Source: Paracoccus sigandri
GTDB taxonomy: Bacteria; Pseudomonadota; Alphaproteobacteria; Rhodobacterales; Rhodobacteraceae
Direction: 5' to 3'
DNA: 64,000 bases
Assembly (NCBI RefSeq): GCF_003709565.1
Contig: NZ_QNRC01000008.1
Coordinates: forward strand, 1 to 64,000
Shown: positions 8,892-23,232 of the stretch, piece by piece
Layout: the number at the start of each line of letters is the position of its first letter
Position numbering within the stretch: position 1 is the first letter of the stretch
Made by a program: the position numbers and the translations under genes
Notes under the pieces: model-generated
Database searches by the model: none
What the model was told of the DNA's origin: nothing
The model's input: the letters and a program-made list of their open reading frames with translations, nothing else

Positions 8892-9334
8892 GGCTGGCGC
8901 GGCCGAGGCTGGCGGTCCGCGCGGCGATCCTGCATGACGACCGGCTGCTGATGGTGAATGCCTGGCCGGGCAAGGGCTCGGACCTGTGGTGCCTGCCCGG
9001 CGGCGGGGTCGAGCCGGGCCAGTCCCTGCCCGAAAACCTGGCCCGCGAACTGGCCGAGGAGACCGGGCTTTCCATCACCGTCGGCGCCCCGATCCTGGTC
9101 AACGAATTCCACGACCCCGCAAGCGGCTTCCACCAGGTCGAGCTGCATTTCCGCGCCACGCTGGCCCCCGGCAGGGACATCACACTGGCCGATCCGCACG
9201 GCGTCGTGAACCGCTTCCGCTGGGTGACGCGCCACGAACTGGCCACGCTGCGCCACAAGCCGGACAGCCTCGCCGAAGCCGTCTGGGGCCATGCCGCCGC
9301 CCTCTACGACCCCCTGGAACGCATCGTCCCCTGA
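8888..9334 (+). CDS. Nudix hydrolase
   Basis: 148-residue Nudix-fold protein, expected to hydrolyse a nucleoside diphosphate linked to another moiety. The Nudix box is at about 39-61: PGGGVEPGQSLPEN then LARELAEETGL. The REUxEExGU catalytic core is intact, but the upstream glutamate of the GX5E part is glutamine (PGQ). Substrate cannot be assigned. It overlaps purK by four bases and so is the third gene of the purEK operon; a link to purine nucleotide housecleaning is plausible. A palindromic repeat follows. Confidence 0.9.
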   Translation: MRLARPRLAVRAAILHDDRLLMVNAWPGKGSDLWCLPGGGVEPGQSLPENLARELAEETGLSITVGAPILVNEFHDPASGFHQVELHFRATLAPGRDITLADPHGVVNRFRWVTRHELATLRHKPDSLAEAVWGHAAALYDPLERIVP

Positions 9335-9353
9335 ACAGCGGATTTCTCTGTTG

Positions 9354-9433
9354 CCGAAATACCCTCGGGGGTCGCCGGTTGGTGCGCCACTGGTTCAAGA
9401 ACCAGCCGGCGACGGGGGCGAAGCGCCCCCGGC
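9354..9433 (+). repeat. Palindromic repeat, subfamily A, copy 1
   Basis: Begins CCGAAATACCCTCGGGGG. Contains a GTCGCCGGTTGGT/ACCAGCCGGCGAC inverted repeat with one G-T pair, a nested perfect CTGGTTC/GAACCAG stem, and a perfect GGGGGCG/CGCCCCC stem. About 45 bp of the core is nearly identical to the copy at 60180, 51 kb away. It lies between the convergent nudix and purF genes, so it could act as a bidirectional terminator. Confidence 0.85.
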
Positions 9434-9450
9434 CATCGCGGGACGCAAGC

Positions 9451-10950
9451 CTATTCGGCCGCCTCGTTCACCGCCGTCTCGGAACCGGGCTTCATGCGGA
9501 AGCCGCGCTCCAGCTGGTCGAAGGGCGCCACCGGATAGTCGCCCGAGAAGCAGGCATCGCAATATTGCGGGCATTTGGTGTTGCGGCCCCCGGCCTCGCC
9601 CACGGCGCGGTAAAGCCCGTCCAGCGACACGAAGGCCAGCGAATCGACGCCGATCCAGTCGCGCATCTGTTCGGTCGTCATCTGCGCGGCCAGCAGCTTC
9701 TCGCGGTCGGGCGTGTCCACGCCGTAGAAGCAGGGCCATGCGGTGGGGGGCGAGGCGATGCGGAAATGCACCTCGGCGGCGCCGGCATCCAGGATCATGT
9801 CCTTGATCTTGCGCGAGGTGGTGCCGCGCACCACCGAATCGTCGACCAGCACCACACGCTTGCCGGCGATCAGCGAGCGGTTCACGTTCAGCTTCAGCCT
9901 GACGCCCATGTTGCGGATCTGCTCGGTCGGCTCGATGAAGGTGCGGCCCATATACTGGTTGCGGATGATCCCCATCCCATAGGGAATGCCCGATTCCTGG
10001 GCAAATCCGATGGCCGCGGGCGTGCCGCTGTCGGGGACCGGGCAGACCAGGTCGGCCTCGATCGGCGCCTCGCGGGCCAGCTCGACGCCGATCTGGCGGC
10101 GGGTCTCATAGACCGACCGGCCGCCGATGATCGAATCGGGGCGCGAGAAATAGACATGCTCGAAGATGCAGAACCGCCCGGTCGAGGGGCCGAAGGGGCG
10201 CGAGCTTTCGATATGGCCCTTCGAGATCACCACCATCTCGCCCGGATCGATCTCGCGGATGAACTCGGCGCCGATGATGTCCAGCGCGCAGGTCTCGGAT
10301 GCCAGCACGAAGCCCTCGTCGCCCACCCGGCCCAGCACCAGCGGGCGCACGCCAAGCGGGTCGCGCACGCCGATCAGCTTGGTGCGGGTCATGGCGATGA
10401 CGCTGAAGGCGCCCTCGATGCGGCGCAGCGCGTCCTTCATCCGTTCGGGGATGTTGCGCTGGATCGACCGCGCCATCAGGTGGATGATGCATTCGCTGTC
10501 GGAACTGGACGAGAAGATCGAGCCGCGCTCGATCAGTTCGCGGCGCAGGGCGGCGGCATTGGTGATGTTGCCGTTATGGGCGATGGCGCAGCCGCCCATG
10601 TGGAACTCGCCGAAGAAGGGCTGCACGTCGCGGATCGCGGTGGCGGCCTTGGTGCCGGCGGTGGAATAGCGCACATGGCCGATGGCCAGCGGGCCGGGCA
10701 GGGTGGCCATCACGTCGGGCTTGGTGAAATTGTCGCGCACGTAGCCGAAGCGATGGGCGCTGTTGAAGCCCTGCTCGGCATCGTGGCTGATGATTCCCCC
10801 CGCTTCCTGGCCGCGATGCTGCAGCGCGTGCAGGCCAAGGGCGACGAAACTGGCGGCATCGGCGACGCCGATCGCTCCGAACACCCCGCATTCCTCGTGC
10901 AGACGGTCCGAATCGAACGGATGGGCCAGGAACGGTTGCATCTGCGGCAT
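9451..10950 (-). CDS. purF: Amidophosphoribosyltransferase
   Basis: First committed step of purine synthesis: PRPP plus glutamine gives phosphoribosylamine. 499 residues. After a short propeptide, Cys21 (in LHEECGVFGAIG) is the glutaminase nucleophile of the Ntn-hydrolase domain. The C-terminal phosphoribosyltransferase domain shows the PRPP loop VVLVDDSVVRGTTS. Cysteines near the end (TKCPQYCDACFSG and an earlier PCFYG) fit the Fe-S cluster-bearing Bacillus-type enzyme. It lies on the opposite strand to purEK and downstream of cvpA, the cvpA-purF order known from other bacteria, but 116 bp and a hairpin separate them. Confidence 0.98.
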   Translation of the reverse strand: MPQMQPFLAHPFDSDRLHEECGVFGAIGVADAASFVALGLHALQHRGQEAGGIISHDAEQGFNSAHRFGYVRDNFTKPDVMATLPGPLAIGHVRYSTAGTKAATAIRDVQPFFGEFHMGGCAIAHNGNITNAAALRRELIERGSIFSSSSDSECIIHLMARSIQRNIPERMKDALRRIEGAFSVIAMTRTKLIGVRDPLGVRPLVLGRVGDEGFVLASETCALDIIGAEFIREIDPGEMVVISKGHIESSRPFGPSTGRFCIFEHVYFSRPDSIIGGRSVYETRRQIGVELAREAPIEADLVCPVPDSGTPAAIGFAQESGIPYGMGIIRNQYMGRTFIEPTEQIRNMGVRLKLNVNRSLIAGKRVVLVDDSVVRGTTSRKIKDMILDAGAAEVHFRIASPPTAWPCFYGVDTPDREKLLAAQMTTEQMRDWIGVDSLAFVSLDGLYRAVGEAGGRNTKCPQYCDACFSGDYPVAPFDQLERGFRMKPGSETAVNEAAE

Positions 10951-11005
10951 CCTGAATGGCTTTGGGCTATCGCCCGCTATGTAGTGCGCCGCGCTGGCAA
11001 AGTCA

Positions 11006-11035
11006 CGCCCCCGCGGGCGGGCGGGGGCGGTTTTT
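11006..11035 (+). terminator. Plus-strand intrinsic terminator with no plus-strand gene before it
   Basis: A perfect 9-bp stem CGCCCCCGC/GCGGGGGCG (11006-11014 and 11021-11029, 6-nt loop) is followed by G and five T on the plus strand. Both flanking genes (purF, cvpA) are on the minus strand, where the stem has an A-rich 5' side and only TGACTTT after it. It may end an antisense or small RNA, or act weakly on cvpA readthrough. Confidence 0.6.
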
Positions 11036-11066
11036 CGTCACGAAAGCGACATGATCGCCGGATAGC

Positions 11067-11675
11067 TCACTCGGTGGCGGGCTGGGGGCTGGGCGCCTGC
11101 GCCGGATCGACCGCCGCGCCGCTGGCCGCGCAGCCGCGCACCATCTGCTCGTAGCGGCTGACGATCCAGCCCGGCGCGTCGTCGGGGACCTGTTCGTCCA
11201 GCTGGCCGCGCATCCGCTCGAACACCTGGGCCGAGCGGGAATTCTCGACCATGGCGACCTGCTGGCTGGTCATGACCCGGTCGTAGACGATGAAGGCGAT
11301 GGCGACCAGCAGGATGCCGCGCGCCACGCCGAAGAGGAACCCCATGCCCTGGTCGATGCCCCCCAGCGCCGAGCGCTGCACCACCGAGGAAAACAGCGGC
11401 GTGATGATCGAGAACACGACCAGCGCCAGCGCGAAGACCACCGCGAAGCCCGCGATCGTTGCCAGTTCGCAACTGTCGCCCAGAAAACGGTCCAGGACCG
11501 GGATCTGCGCGATCAGCGGCCGCATGGCGCCCGCGAAGATGAAGGCCAGCACCGCCGCCGCGATCCAGCCCAGGATGGCCAGCGATTCGCGCACGAAGCC
11601 CCGCGACCAGGCCAGAATCGCCGAAAGGATGATGACCCCCGCCACCACCGCGTCGATAACCGTGAATCCGTCCAT
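11067..11675 (-). CDS. cvpA: CvpA family membrane protein
   Basis: 202 residues with four predicted transmembrane segments in the first 130 (VVAGVIILSAILAW, LGWIAAAVLAFIFAG, IAGFAVVFALALVVFSIITP, FGVARGILLVAIAFIVYD) and a soluble C-terminal tail rich in Ala, Pro and Gln. The conserved RGFVRE and GGIDQGMGFLFGVARG segments place it in CvpA (colicin V production) inner-membrane proteins, linked to envelope homeostasis. The ATG at 11675 starts the family N-terminus. It sits between radA upstream and purF downstream on the same strand. Confidence 0.93.
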   Translation of the reverse strand: MDGFTVIDAVVAGVIILSAILAWSRGFVRESLAILGWIAAAVLAFIFAGAMRPLIAQIPVLDRFLGDSCELATIAGFAVVFALALVVFSIITPLFSSVVQRSALGGIDQGMGFLFGVARGILLVAIAFIVYDRVMTSQQVAMVENSRSAQVFERMRGQLDEQVPDDAPGWIVSRYEQMVRGCAASGAAVDPAQAPSPQPATE

Positions 11676-11718
11676 AGCTCGTTGCCCCTGCGCCGGATAT
11701 CGTTTCGTTTCAGGCGGT

Positions 11719-13083
11719 TCAGCCGGCGCCGAAGACCTCGCCCACAAATCCCGTCAGGTCGGCGACGCGCATCGGCGCCATGCCGTCCAGTCCCTCGGCC
11801 TTCTGGGCCTCGGGCAAAATCGCCTGTGAAAAACCAAGTTTTCGTGCCTCTTTCAACCTGTTTTCGGCCTGCGCCACCGGACGCAGCGCCCCCGAGAGGC
11901 TGATTTCGCCGAACAGAACCGCCTCGGGCGGCAGCGGATTGTCCTCTCGCGCGGAGAGAAGCGCCCCGGCGATGGCCAGGTCGGCGGCGGGTTCGGCGAC
12001 CTTCATGCCGCCGGCGACGTTCAGGAACACGTCGAGCCCCGCGAAGGGGATGCCGCAGCGCGCCTCCAGCACCGCGAGGATGGTCGAGACGCGGCCCGAA
12101 TCCAGCCCCACGACGGTGCGGCGCGGGCTGGCCAGCGTCGAGGGCGCGACCAGCGCCTGCACCTCGGTCAGCACCGGCCGCGTGCCCTCGATCCCCGCGA
12201 AGACCGCGCTGCCGGGGGTGGGCTGGCCGCGTTCGGACAGAAACAGCGCCGAGGGGTTGGCGACCTCGGAAAGACCCGCCCCGGTCATCTCGAACACGCC
12301 GATCTCGTCGGCCGGGCCGAAGCGGTTCTTGACGCTGCGCAGGATGCGGAACTGGTGGCCGCGCTCGCCCTCGAAATAGAGGACGGTATCGACCATGTGT
12401 TCCACCACCCGCGGGCCGGCGATCTGGCCGTCCTTGGTGACATGGCCGACCAGGACGATCGCCGTGCCGCGCCGCTTGGCGAAGGTCACGAGTTCATGGG
12501 CCGAGGCTCGGACCTGGCCGACCGAGCCGGGCGCGGCATCGACCTGGTCGGACCACAGCGTCTGGATCGAGTCGATCACCGCCAGGTCGGGCCGCTCGGC
12601 GTCCAGCGTGGTCAGGATGTCGCGCAGATTGGTTTCCGAGCCCAGCCGCACCGGCGCATCCGCCAGCCCCAGCCGCTGCGCCCGCATGCGGACCTGGGCG
12701 CTGGCTTCCTCGCCGCTGATATAGACGGCGTTCAGCCCGGCCCGCGCGAAGGCCGCCGCGCCCTGCAGCAGCAGCGTCGACTTGCCGATGCCGGGATCGC
12801 CGCCGACCAGCACCGCCGAGCCCGGCACCAGCCCGCCGCCCAGGACCCGGTCCAGCTCGGCCATGCCCGAGCAGGCGCGGGGCGGCGGCGGTTCCTGGGC
12901 CGAGAGCCCGCTGAGCGGCACCGCGCGGCCCTTGGCGGCGCCCAGGCCGCGGCCGGGACCCTGCGACAGCGGCGCCTCCTCGATGACGGTGTTCCAGGCG
13001 CCGCAGGCGTCGCAGCGCCCGGCCCATTTCTTGTGGGCGGCGCCGCAGGCGGTGCAGGTGAAGGCGGTGACGGATCGGGCCAT
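11719..13083 (-). CDS. radA: DNA repair protein RadA
   Basis: 454-residue RecA-like branch-migration ATPase for recombinational repair. An N-terminal zinc finger (CTAC at 10-13, CDAC at 24-27) precedes the ATPase core with Walker A GGDPGIGKST, Walker B DLAVIDSIQTLW and the RadA signature KNRFGPADE. The C-terminal Lon-protease-like domain contains LDVFLNVAGGMKVAEPAADL. Length is normal. The start at 13083 gives the standard N-terminus and a longer upstream frame is not supported. It is 43 bp upstream of cvpA on the same strand. Confidence 0.98.
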   Translation of the reverse strand: MARSVTAFTCTACGAAHKKWAGRCDACGAWNTVIEEAPLSQGPGRGLGAAKGRAVPLSGLSAQEPPPPRACSGMAELDRVLGGGLVPGSAVLVGGDPGIGKSTLLLQGAAAFARAGLNAVYISGEEASAQVRMRAQRLGLADAPVRLGSETNLRDILTTLDAERPDLAVIDSIQTLWSDQVDAAPGSVGQVRASAHELVTFAKRRGTAIVLVGHVTKDGQIAGPRVVEHMVDTVLYFEGERGHQFRILRSVKNRFGPADEIGVFEMTGAGLSEVANPSALFLSERGQPTPGSAVFAGIEGTRPVLTEVQALVAPSTLASPRRTVVGLDSGRVSTILAVLEARCGIPFAGLDVFLNVAGGMKVAEPAADLAIAGALLSAREDNPLPPEAVLFGEISLSGALRPVAQAENRLKEARKLGFSQAILPEAQKAEGLDGMAPMRVADLTGFVGEVFGAG

Positions 13084-13228
13084 GGCATATCTTGTGGCAT
13101 CCGCGGGACCCGGCCGCAATATGGGTTTTCCGGGTATTTGGACAACGAAGAAGCGATCACGCCATTGTCGGCTTGATCTTTGGCCATGCCACGGCCAGTT
13201 TCGGCGCGGTTTCGTTCAGGGATTTCAT

Positions 13229-14530
13229 ATGGCCAGCCCCAGACCGTTTTCGCGATACGAGTTCATGATCGCCTGGCGCTATCTGCGCGCGCGCCGGGCC
13301 GAGGGCGGGGTCAGCGTGATGACCTGGATCAGCCTGATCGGCATCGCGCTGGGGGTCATGGCGCTGATCGCGACGCTGGCGGTGCGGTCGGGCTTCCGGG
13401 CGGAATTCGTGGACACGATCCTGGGCGCCAATGCCCATGTGACGGTCTACATGGCGCCGCAGCGGATCGAGAACGACCTGACCGGCGATGTCTATGTCGT
13501 GCCGGGCAAGATCCAGGATTACGACGCCATGGCGGCCCAGCTGGCCGAGTTGCCGGGCGTCACCCGCACCGCGCCGGTGGTCAAGGGGCAGGTCATGGCG
13601 ACGGCCAACGACCGCTCGAACGTGGCCGAGGTGTTCGGCGTCACGGGCGAGGCGCTGAAGGCCATGCCGCGGATCGCCGATCCCCAGACCTCGGCCGGCA
13701 GCATCGAGGATTTCGGGCAGGGCGTCGCCATCGGATCCGGGATCGCGCGCGAGCTGAACCTGGGCCTGGGCGACAAGCTGCGGCTGGTGTCGCCCGACGG
13801 GCCGAACACGCCGGTCGGCAAGTCGCTGCGGGTCAAGGCCTACGAGGTCGCCTATATCTTCAGCGCCGGGCGCTATGACATCGACCGCACCCGCATCTAC
13901 ATGCCGATGGAGGAGGCGCAGAGCTATTTCAACCGCGAGGGCGTCGCCGACGAGATCGAGGTCTTCGTGGCCGATCCCGAGCGGGTCGACGACTGGAGCG
14001 GGCCGCTGCTGCAGGCGGCGGGCGAGGGGGCGCAGGTCTGGAACTGGCGCGACGCCTCGGGGTCGTTCCTGGCGGCGCTGGACATGGAGGATGACGTGAT
14101 GTTCGTGATCCTGTCGGTGCTGGTGCTGATCGCCTCGATGAACATCACCTCGGGGCTGATCATGCTGGTCAAGAACAAGGGCCGCGACATCGGCATCCTG
14201 CGCACCATGGGCCTGACCGAGGGCGCGGTGCTGCGGGTGTTCTTCCTGTGCGGCGCCTTCACCGGGGTGATCGGGACCATCGCCGGGGTGATCCTGGGCG
14301 TGGCCCTGGCGCTGAACGTCGACAATATCATGGCGGCGCTGAACGCGCTGACCGGCGGCGGCGCCTGGCAGCCCGAGGTGCGCGGCATCTATCGCCTGCC
14401 GGCCGAGTTGCGGGCCTGGGACATATTGCGCGCGGTCGCCCTGTCGCTGACGCTGTCCTTCATCGTCACCATCTTCCCCGCGCGCCGCGCCGCGCGCATG
14501 AACCCGGTGGAGGCCCTGCGCTATGAGTGA
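13229..14530 (+). CDS. Lipoprotein-releasing ABC transporter permease (LolC/LolE family)
   Basis: 433-residue inner-membrane permease of the system that extracts outer-membrane lipoproteins for LolA. Topology fits MacB/FtsX proteins: an N-terminal helix ([22 protein letters not shown]) after [18 protein letters not shown] residues, a large periplasmic domain (about 60-280), and three C-terminal helices including [16 protein letters not shown] and the FtsX-type [22 protein letters not shown]. The ATG at 13229 was chosen from the family N-terminus. It overlaps lolD by 8 bp. One permease gene rather than a lolC plus lolE pair suggests a single LolF-like permease acting as homodimer. Confidence 0.94.
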   Translation: MASPRPFSRYEFMIAWRYLRARRAEGGVSVMTWISLIGIALGVMALIATLAVRSGFRAEFVDTILGANAHVTVYMAPQRIENDLTGDVYVVPGKIQDYDAMAAQLAELPGVTRTAPVVKGQVMATANDRSNVAEVFGVTGEALKAMPRIADPQTSAGSIEDFGQGVAIGSGIARELNLGLGDKLRLVSPDGPNTPVGKSLRVKAYEVAYIFSAGRYDIDRTRIYMPMEEAQSYFNREGVADEIEVFVADPERVDDWSGPLLQAAGEGAQVWNWRDASGSFLAALDMEDDVMFVILSVLVLIASMNITSGLIMLVKNKGRDIGILRTMGLTEGAVLRVFFLCGAFTGVIGTIAGVILGVALALNVDNIMAALNALTGGGAWQPEVRGIYRLPAELRAWDILRAVALSLTLSFIVTIFPARRAARMNPVEALRYE

Positions 14531-15194
14531 GATCCTGCGGCTGGAGGGGGTGTCGAAGACCTATGGCGCGGGCGGCCCGGCCCCGGTCGAGGCGCTGCGC
14601 GGGATCGAGCTGTCCGTGGCGCGGGGCGAGGTCGTGGCGCTGGTCGCGCCCTCGGGGGCGGGCAAGTCGACGCTGCTGCATATCGCGGGGCTGCTGGACG
14701 AACCCAGCGGCGGGCGGGTGATCCTGGGCGGGCGCGACATGACCGGCCTGCCCGACCATGCCCGCACCGAGGCGCGCCGGGCCGAGCTGGGCTTCGTCTA
14801 CCAGTTCCACCACCTGCTGCCGGAATTCAGCGCCGCCGAGAACATCGTCCTGCCGCAGCTGGCCAATGGCGTGGCCGCGCCGGCGGCGGGGCGGCGCGCG
14901 GCGGAGCTGCTGGAGCGCGTCGGCCTGTCCCATCGCGCCAGCCACCGCCCGGCGGAACTGTCGGGGGGCGAGCAGCAGCGCGTCGCCTTCTGCCGCGCGC
15001 TGGCCAATCAGCCGGCGCTGCTGCTGGCCGACGAGCCGACCGGCAACCTGGACCCCGAGACCTCGGACCGGGTCTTCGAGGTGCTGATGGCGCTGGTGCG
15101 GGAAACCGGCCTTGCGGCGCTGATCGCCACCCACAACCATGAGCTGGCCGGCCGGATGGACCGCATCGTCCATCTGAACCAGGCGGTTGCCTGA
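14523..15194 (+). CDS. lolD: Lipoprotein-releasing ABC transporter ATP-binding protein
   Basis: 223-residue ABC ATPase partnering the upstream permease. Walker A is [12 protein letters not shown], the Q-loop region [12 protein letters not shown] is typical of LolD, the ABC signature is [15 protein letters not shown] and Walker B is [16 protein letters not shown], with the H-loop in ATHNHE. The ATG overlaps the permease stop, so subunits are translationally coupled. Confidence 0.97.
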   Translation: MSEILRLEGVSKTYGAGGPAPVEALRGIELSVARGEVVALVAPSGAGKSTLLHIAGLLDEPSGGRVILGGRDMTGLPDHARTEARRAELGFVYQFHHLLPEFSAAENIVLPQLANGVAAPAAGRRAAELLERVGLSHRASHRPAELSGGEQQRVAFCRALANQPALLLADEPTGNLDPETSDRVFEVLMALVRETGLAALIATHNHELAGRMDRIVHLNQAVA

Positions 15195-15259
15195 CCGGGG
15201 CGATCCGGGGCAACATGGCCCGAAGCGGCAATGGGCCGAAGCAACCAGATGAGGCAGCG

Positions 15260-15667
15260 ATGAGAGCAGTAGTGATGGCGGCGGCAGGCGGGCTTGGCCT
15301 GGCGGGGCTGATCGCCGCCTGCGCCCCGGAACAGCGGGCGGCCAGCGCGCAGGACGACTATATGGCGCTGTGCGCCGATTGCCACGGACCGGCGGGCAAG
15401 GGCGACGGGCCCGCGGCCGCGGATGCCGGAGCGACGCCTGCCGACCTGACCCGGATCGCGGCCCGCAATGGCGGCAGCTTCCCCAGGGCGCAGGTCATGA
15501 GCCGGATCTACGGCTATACCATGGGCCGGGGCGAGGATCCGATGCCGTCCTTCGGCGACCTGCTGGACGGGCCGACCGTGCTCTACGATGCCGGCGACGG
15601 CTTGCAGACGCCGACGCCGAGGCGTCTTGTCGCGCTGAGCGAATATCTGGAAGGCATCCAGGAATAG
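15260..15667 (+). CDS. Lipid-anchored c-type cytochrome
   Basis: 135 residues. The N-terminus is a lipoprotein signal with lipobox IAAC (Cys21), followed by a single haem-binding CADCH at 38-42 and a likely distal Met in DPMPSFGDLLDG, the layout of a class I cytochrome c. The protein should be exported and lipid-anchored facing the periplasm, carrying electrons for an unidentified partner. The start at 15260 is set by the signal peptide. It follows lolD by 65 bp and precedes the PAP2-like gene by 24 bp, so the two may be co-transcribed. Confidence 0.87.
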   Translation: MRAVVMAAAGGLGLAGLIAACAPEQRAASAQDDYMALCADCHGPAGKGDGPAAADAGATPADLTRIAARNGGSFPRAQVMSRIYGYTMGRGEDPMPSFGDLLDGPTVLYDAGDGLQTPTPRRLVALSEYLEGIQE

Positions 15668-15691
15668 TGCGGGCCGGGCAAAGGGAACGCG

Positions 15692-16195
15692 ATGCGGCGA
15701 TGGGCGGGACTGGCGGCGCTGCCGCTGCTGGCGGGAGGCGTTGCCACGGCCGATCCGCTGGAGGATTTCGGCACGGCGATGAAATACGGTTTGCCGCTGG
15801 CGGCGGCGGTCTGCGCCGCCGACCAGTCGCGGCTGGAGGATTTCGCGGTCCGGGGCCTGCTGCAGGCGGCGCTGGTGCTGGCGCTGAAATCGGGCCTGGA
15901 GGATGCGCCCGTCGCACGCCGGCCCTCGGGCGAGGGGCGCGGCTTCCCCTCGGGCCATTCCGCCGCCGCGGCCTTCGGCGCCGCCGACCTGGCCGGCAAG
16001 TGTTTCGAGGACGAGGCGGCGGCGGGCGCGGCCGCCTATGGCGCGGCGGGGCTGACCGCCTATAGCCGCGTCCATGCGGGCCAGCACACGCCCGCGCAGG
16101 CGATGGCCGGGGCGCTGATCGGCTTCAGCTTCGGCGCGGCCAGCTTCGGGATCGGCACGGAGGGCGCATCCTTCAGCGTGGGGTTGACGTTCTAG
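15692..16195 (+). CDS. PAP2-superfamily-like exported protein
   Basis: 167 residues with an N-terminal signal sequence (LAALPLLAGGVATAD) and PAP2 phosphatase landmarks: RRPSGEGRG, FPSGHSAAAAF with the catalytic-type PSGH histidine, and SRVHAGQHTPAQ. In canonical PAP2 enzymes the last motif is SRX5HX3D; here the final Asp is Gln, and the K-to-RP spacing in motif 1 is longer than usual. It could be a lipid or undecaprenyl phosphate phosphatase with altered chemistry, or a non-enzymatic relative. Convergent with recG, 26 bp apart. Confidence 0.75.
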   Translation: MRRWAGLAALPLLAGGVATADPLEDFGTAMKYGLPLAAAVCAADQSRLEDFAVRGLLQAALVLALKSGLEDAPVARRPSGEGRGFPSGHSAAAAFGAADLAGKCFEDEAAAGAAAYGAAGLTAYSRVHAGQHTPAQAMAGALIGFSFGAASFGIGTEGASFSVGLTF

Positions 16196-16221
16196 CGCCC
16201 CTCGGGCGGCGCGATCCGGGC

Positions 16222-20919
<4,698 letters not shown>

Positions 20920-21077
20920 GCCGTGGAGGGGCGTTTAGACAATGCCGGGACGCTGCGCAAGAGGGGGGGCGAGAATTTCTGCGGATCCGGGGCGCCGATC
21001 GCCTCTGCCGCGCGGGAAGCGGTGCGCAGGGGATCGCGCTGCTGGACTGTATCGCGCGACGCGGCTAACAGGTTCGG

Positions 21078-21287
21078 ATGACGGATCGCTCGAAAGACAG
21101 GGACCGCCCCGGCGACAGGGGGACTGACCGCAAGGCGGCTGGCGGCAAGGCGGCGGCGGGGCGCGAGGACAGGCTGCGGGCCGCCCTGCGCGCCAATCTG
21201 CAGCGCCGCAAGCAGCAGGCCAGGGCAAGGGCCGAACGGGCGGGCGGCGAGGACAATGGCAGCGATACAGGCAAGGACGACAGCTAG
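21078..21287 (+). CDS. Small basic conserved hypothetical protein upstream of murA
   Basis: 69 residues, very rich in Arg, Lys, Asp, Gly and Ala. The centre REDRLRAALRANLQRRKQQA looks like an amphipathic basic helix; both ends are low-complexity and probably disordered. Its stop TAG abuts the murA ATG, arguing for a real, coupled gene. Similar short ORFs with an LRAALRANLxRRK core precede murA in related genomes as I recall them. Function unknown; nucleic-acid or ribosome binding would suit the charge but is inference. Confidence 0.68.
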   Translation: MTDRSKDRDRPGDRGTDRKAAGGKAAAGREDRLRAALRANLQRRKQQARARAERAGGEDNGSDTGKDDS

Positions 21288-22555
<1,268 letters not shown>

Positions 22556-22559
<4 letters not shown>

Positions 22560-23038
22560 GAATGGCCGAGGATGCCCGTTTCGCCGATGCCGACCCGCGT
22601 CCGCTGGTGCTGATGGCCGAGGACGAGACCGACCTGCGCATCTTTTCCGCATTGGTGCAGGACGCGGTCCTTCCCGCCACCGAGATCGGCTATGACGTCA
22701 AGGCGCGGCGGCTGGCGCTGCTGATCAACCGGTTCCGCTGGGAGGATGCCGACCAGGCCGGGCTGGAGGGCCGCCCCTTCGAGCGGGTGCGCGCGCTGCT
22801 GATCGTCCATGACGTGCTGCGGCTGCAAAGCGACGGGATCGACCGCGACGGCGAGACGGTGCTGGAACTGCTGGCGCTGTCCTGGCAGCCGGGCGAGGAC
22901 GGCACCGGGCGGCTGCTGCTGGAATTCGCGGGGGACGGCACGCTGGCGGCGGATGTCGAATGCATCAACCTGGAGCTGCGCGACGTGACCCGGCCCTATG
23001 TCGCGCCCTCGGGCAAGGCGCCGCGTCACCCGGATTGA
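22556..23038 (+). CDS. DUF2948 family protein
   Basis: 160-residue alphaproteobacterial DUF2948 protein, recognised from [34 protein letters not shown] and [15 protein letters not shown]. No catalytic motif is visible and no function is established. It starts inside the murA stop (ATGA), or alternatively at ATG 22562, and is therefore part of the murA operon. A palindromic repeat and hisD follow. Confidence 0.88.
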
Positions 23039-23063
23039 GCGGGGCGGCGCGGGGGCCGGGATC

Positions 23064-23141
23064 GGCAGAAGGGGGCTCGCCGCCCCCTCTTGGCCTGCGG
23101 CCAATTCACCCCCGCAGGTATTTGCAAGGAGTGCGAGGGGG
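23064..23141 (-). repeat. Palindromic repeat, subfamily B, copy 1
   Basis: Read on the minus strand it begins CGCACTCCTTGCAAATACCT and continues CGGGGG. It contains perfect stems TTGGCC/GGCCAA (90-95, 99-104 of the 23000 block) and GGGGGC/GCCCCC. The CGCACTCCTT-N-CAAATACCT head is shared with copies at 34585 and 56387. It lies between DUF2948 and hisD, which run in the same direction. Confidence 0.8.
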
Positions 23142-23232
23142 CAGGCGGGGGGCGCGGCCAGGGCTGCGACCTGCGGGCGCTTGAGGCGGGCCGGGCTTGG
23201 CGATAACAAGGCGGGATTGCAGGGGAGCGACG

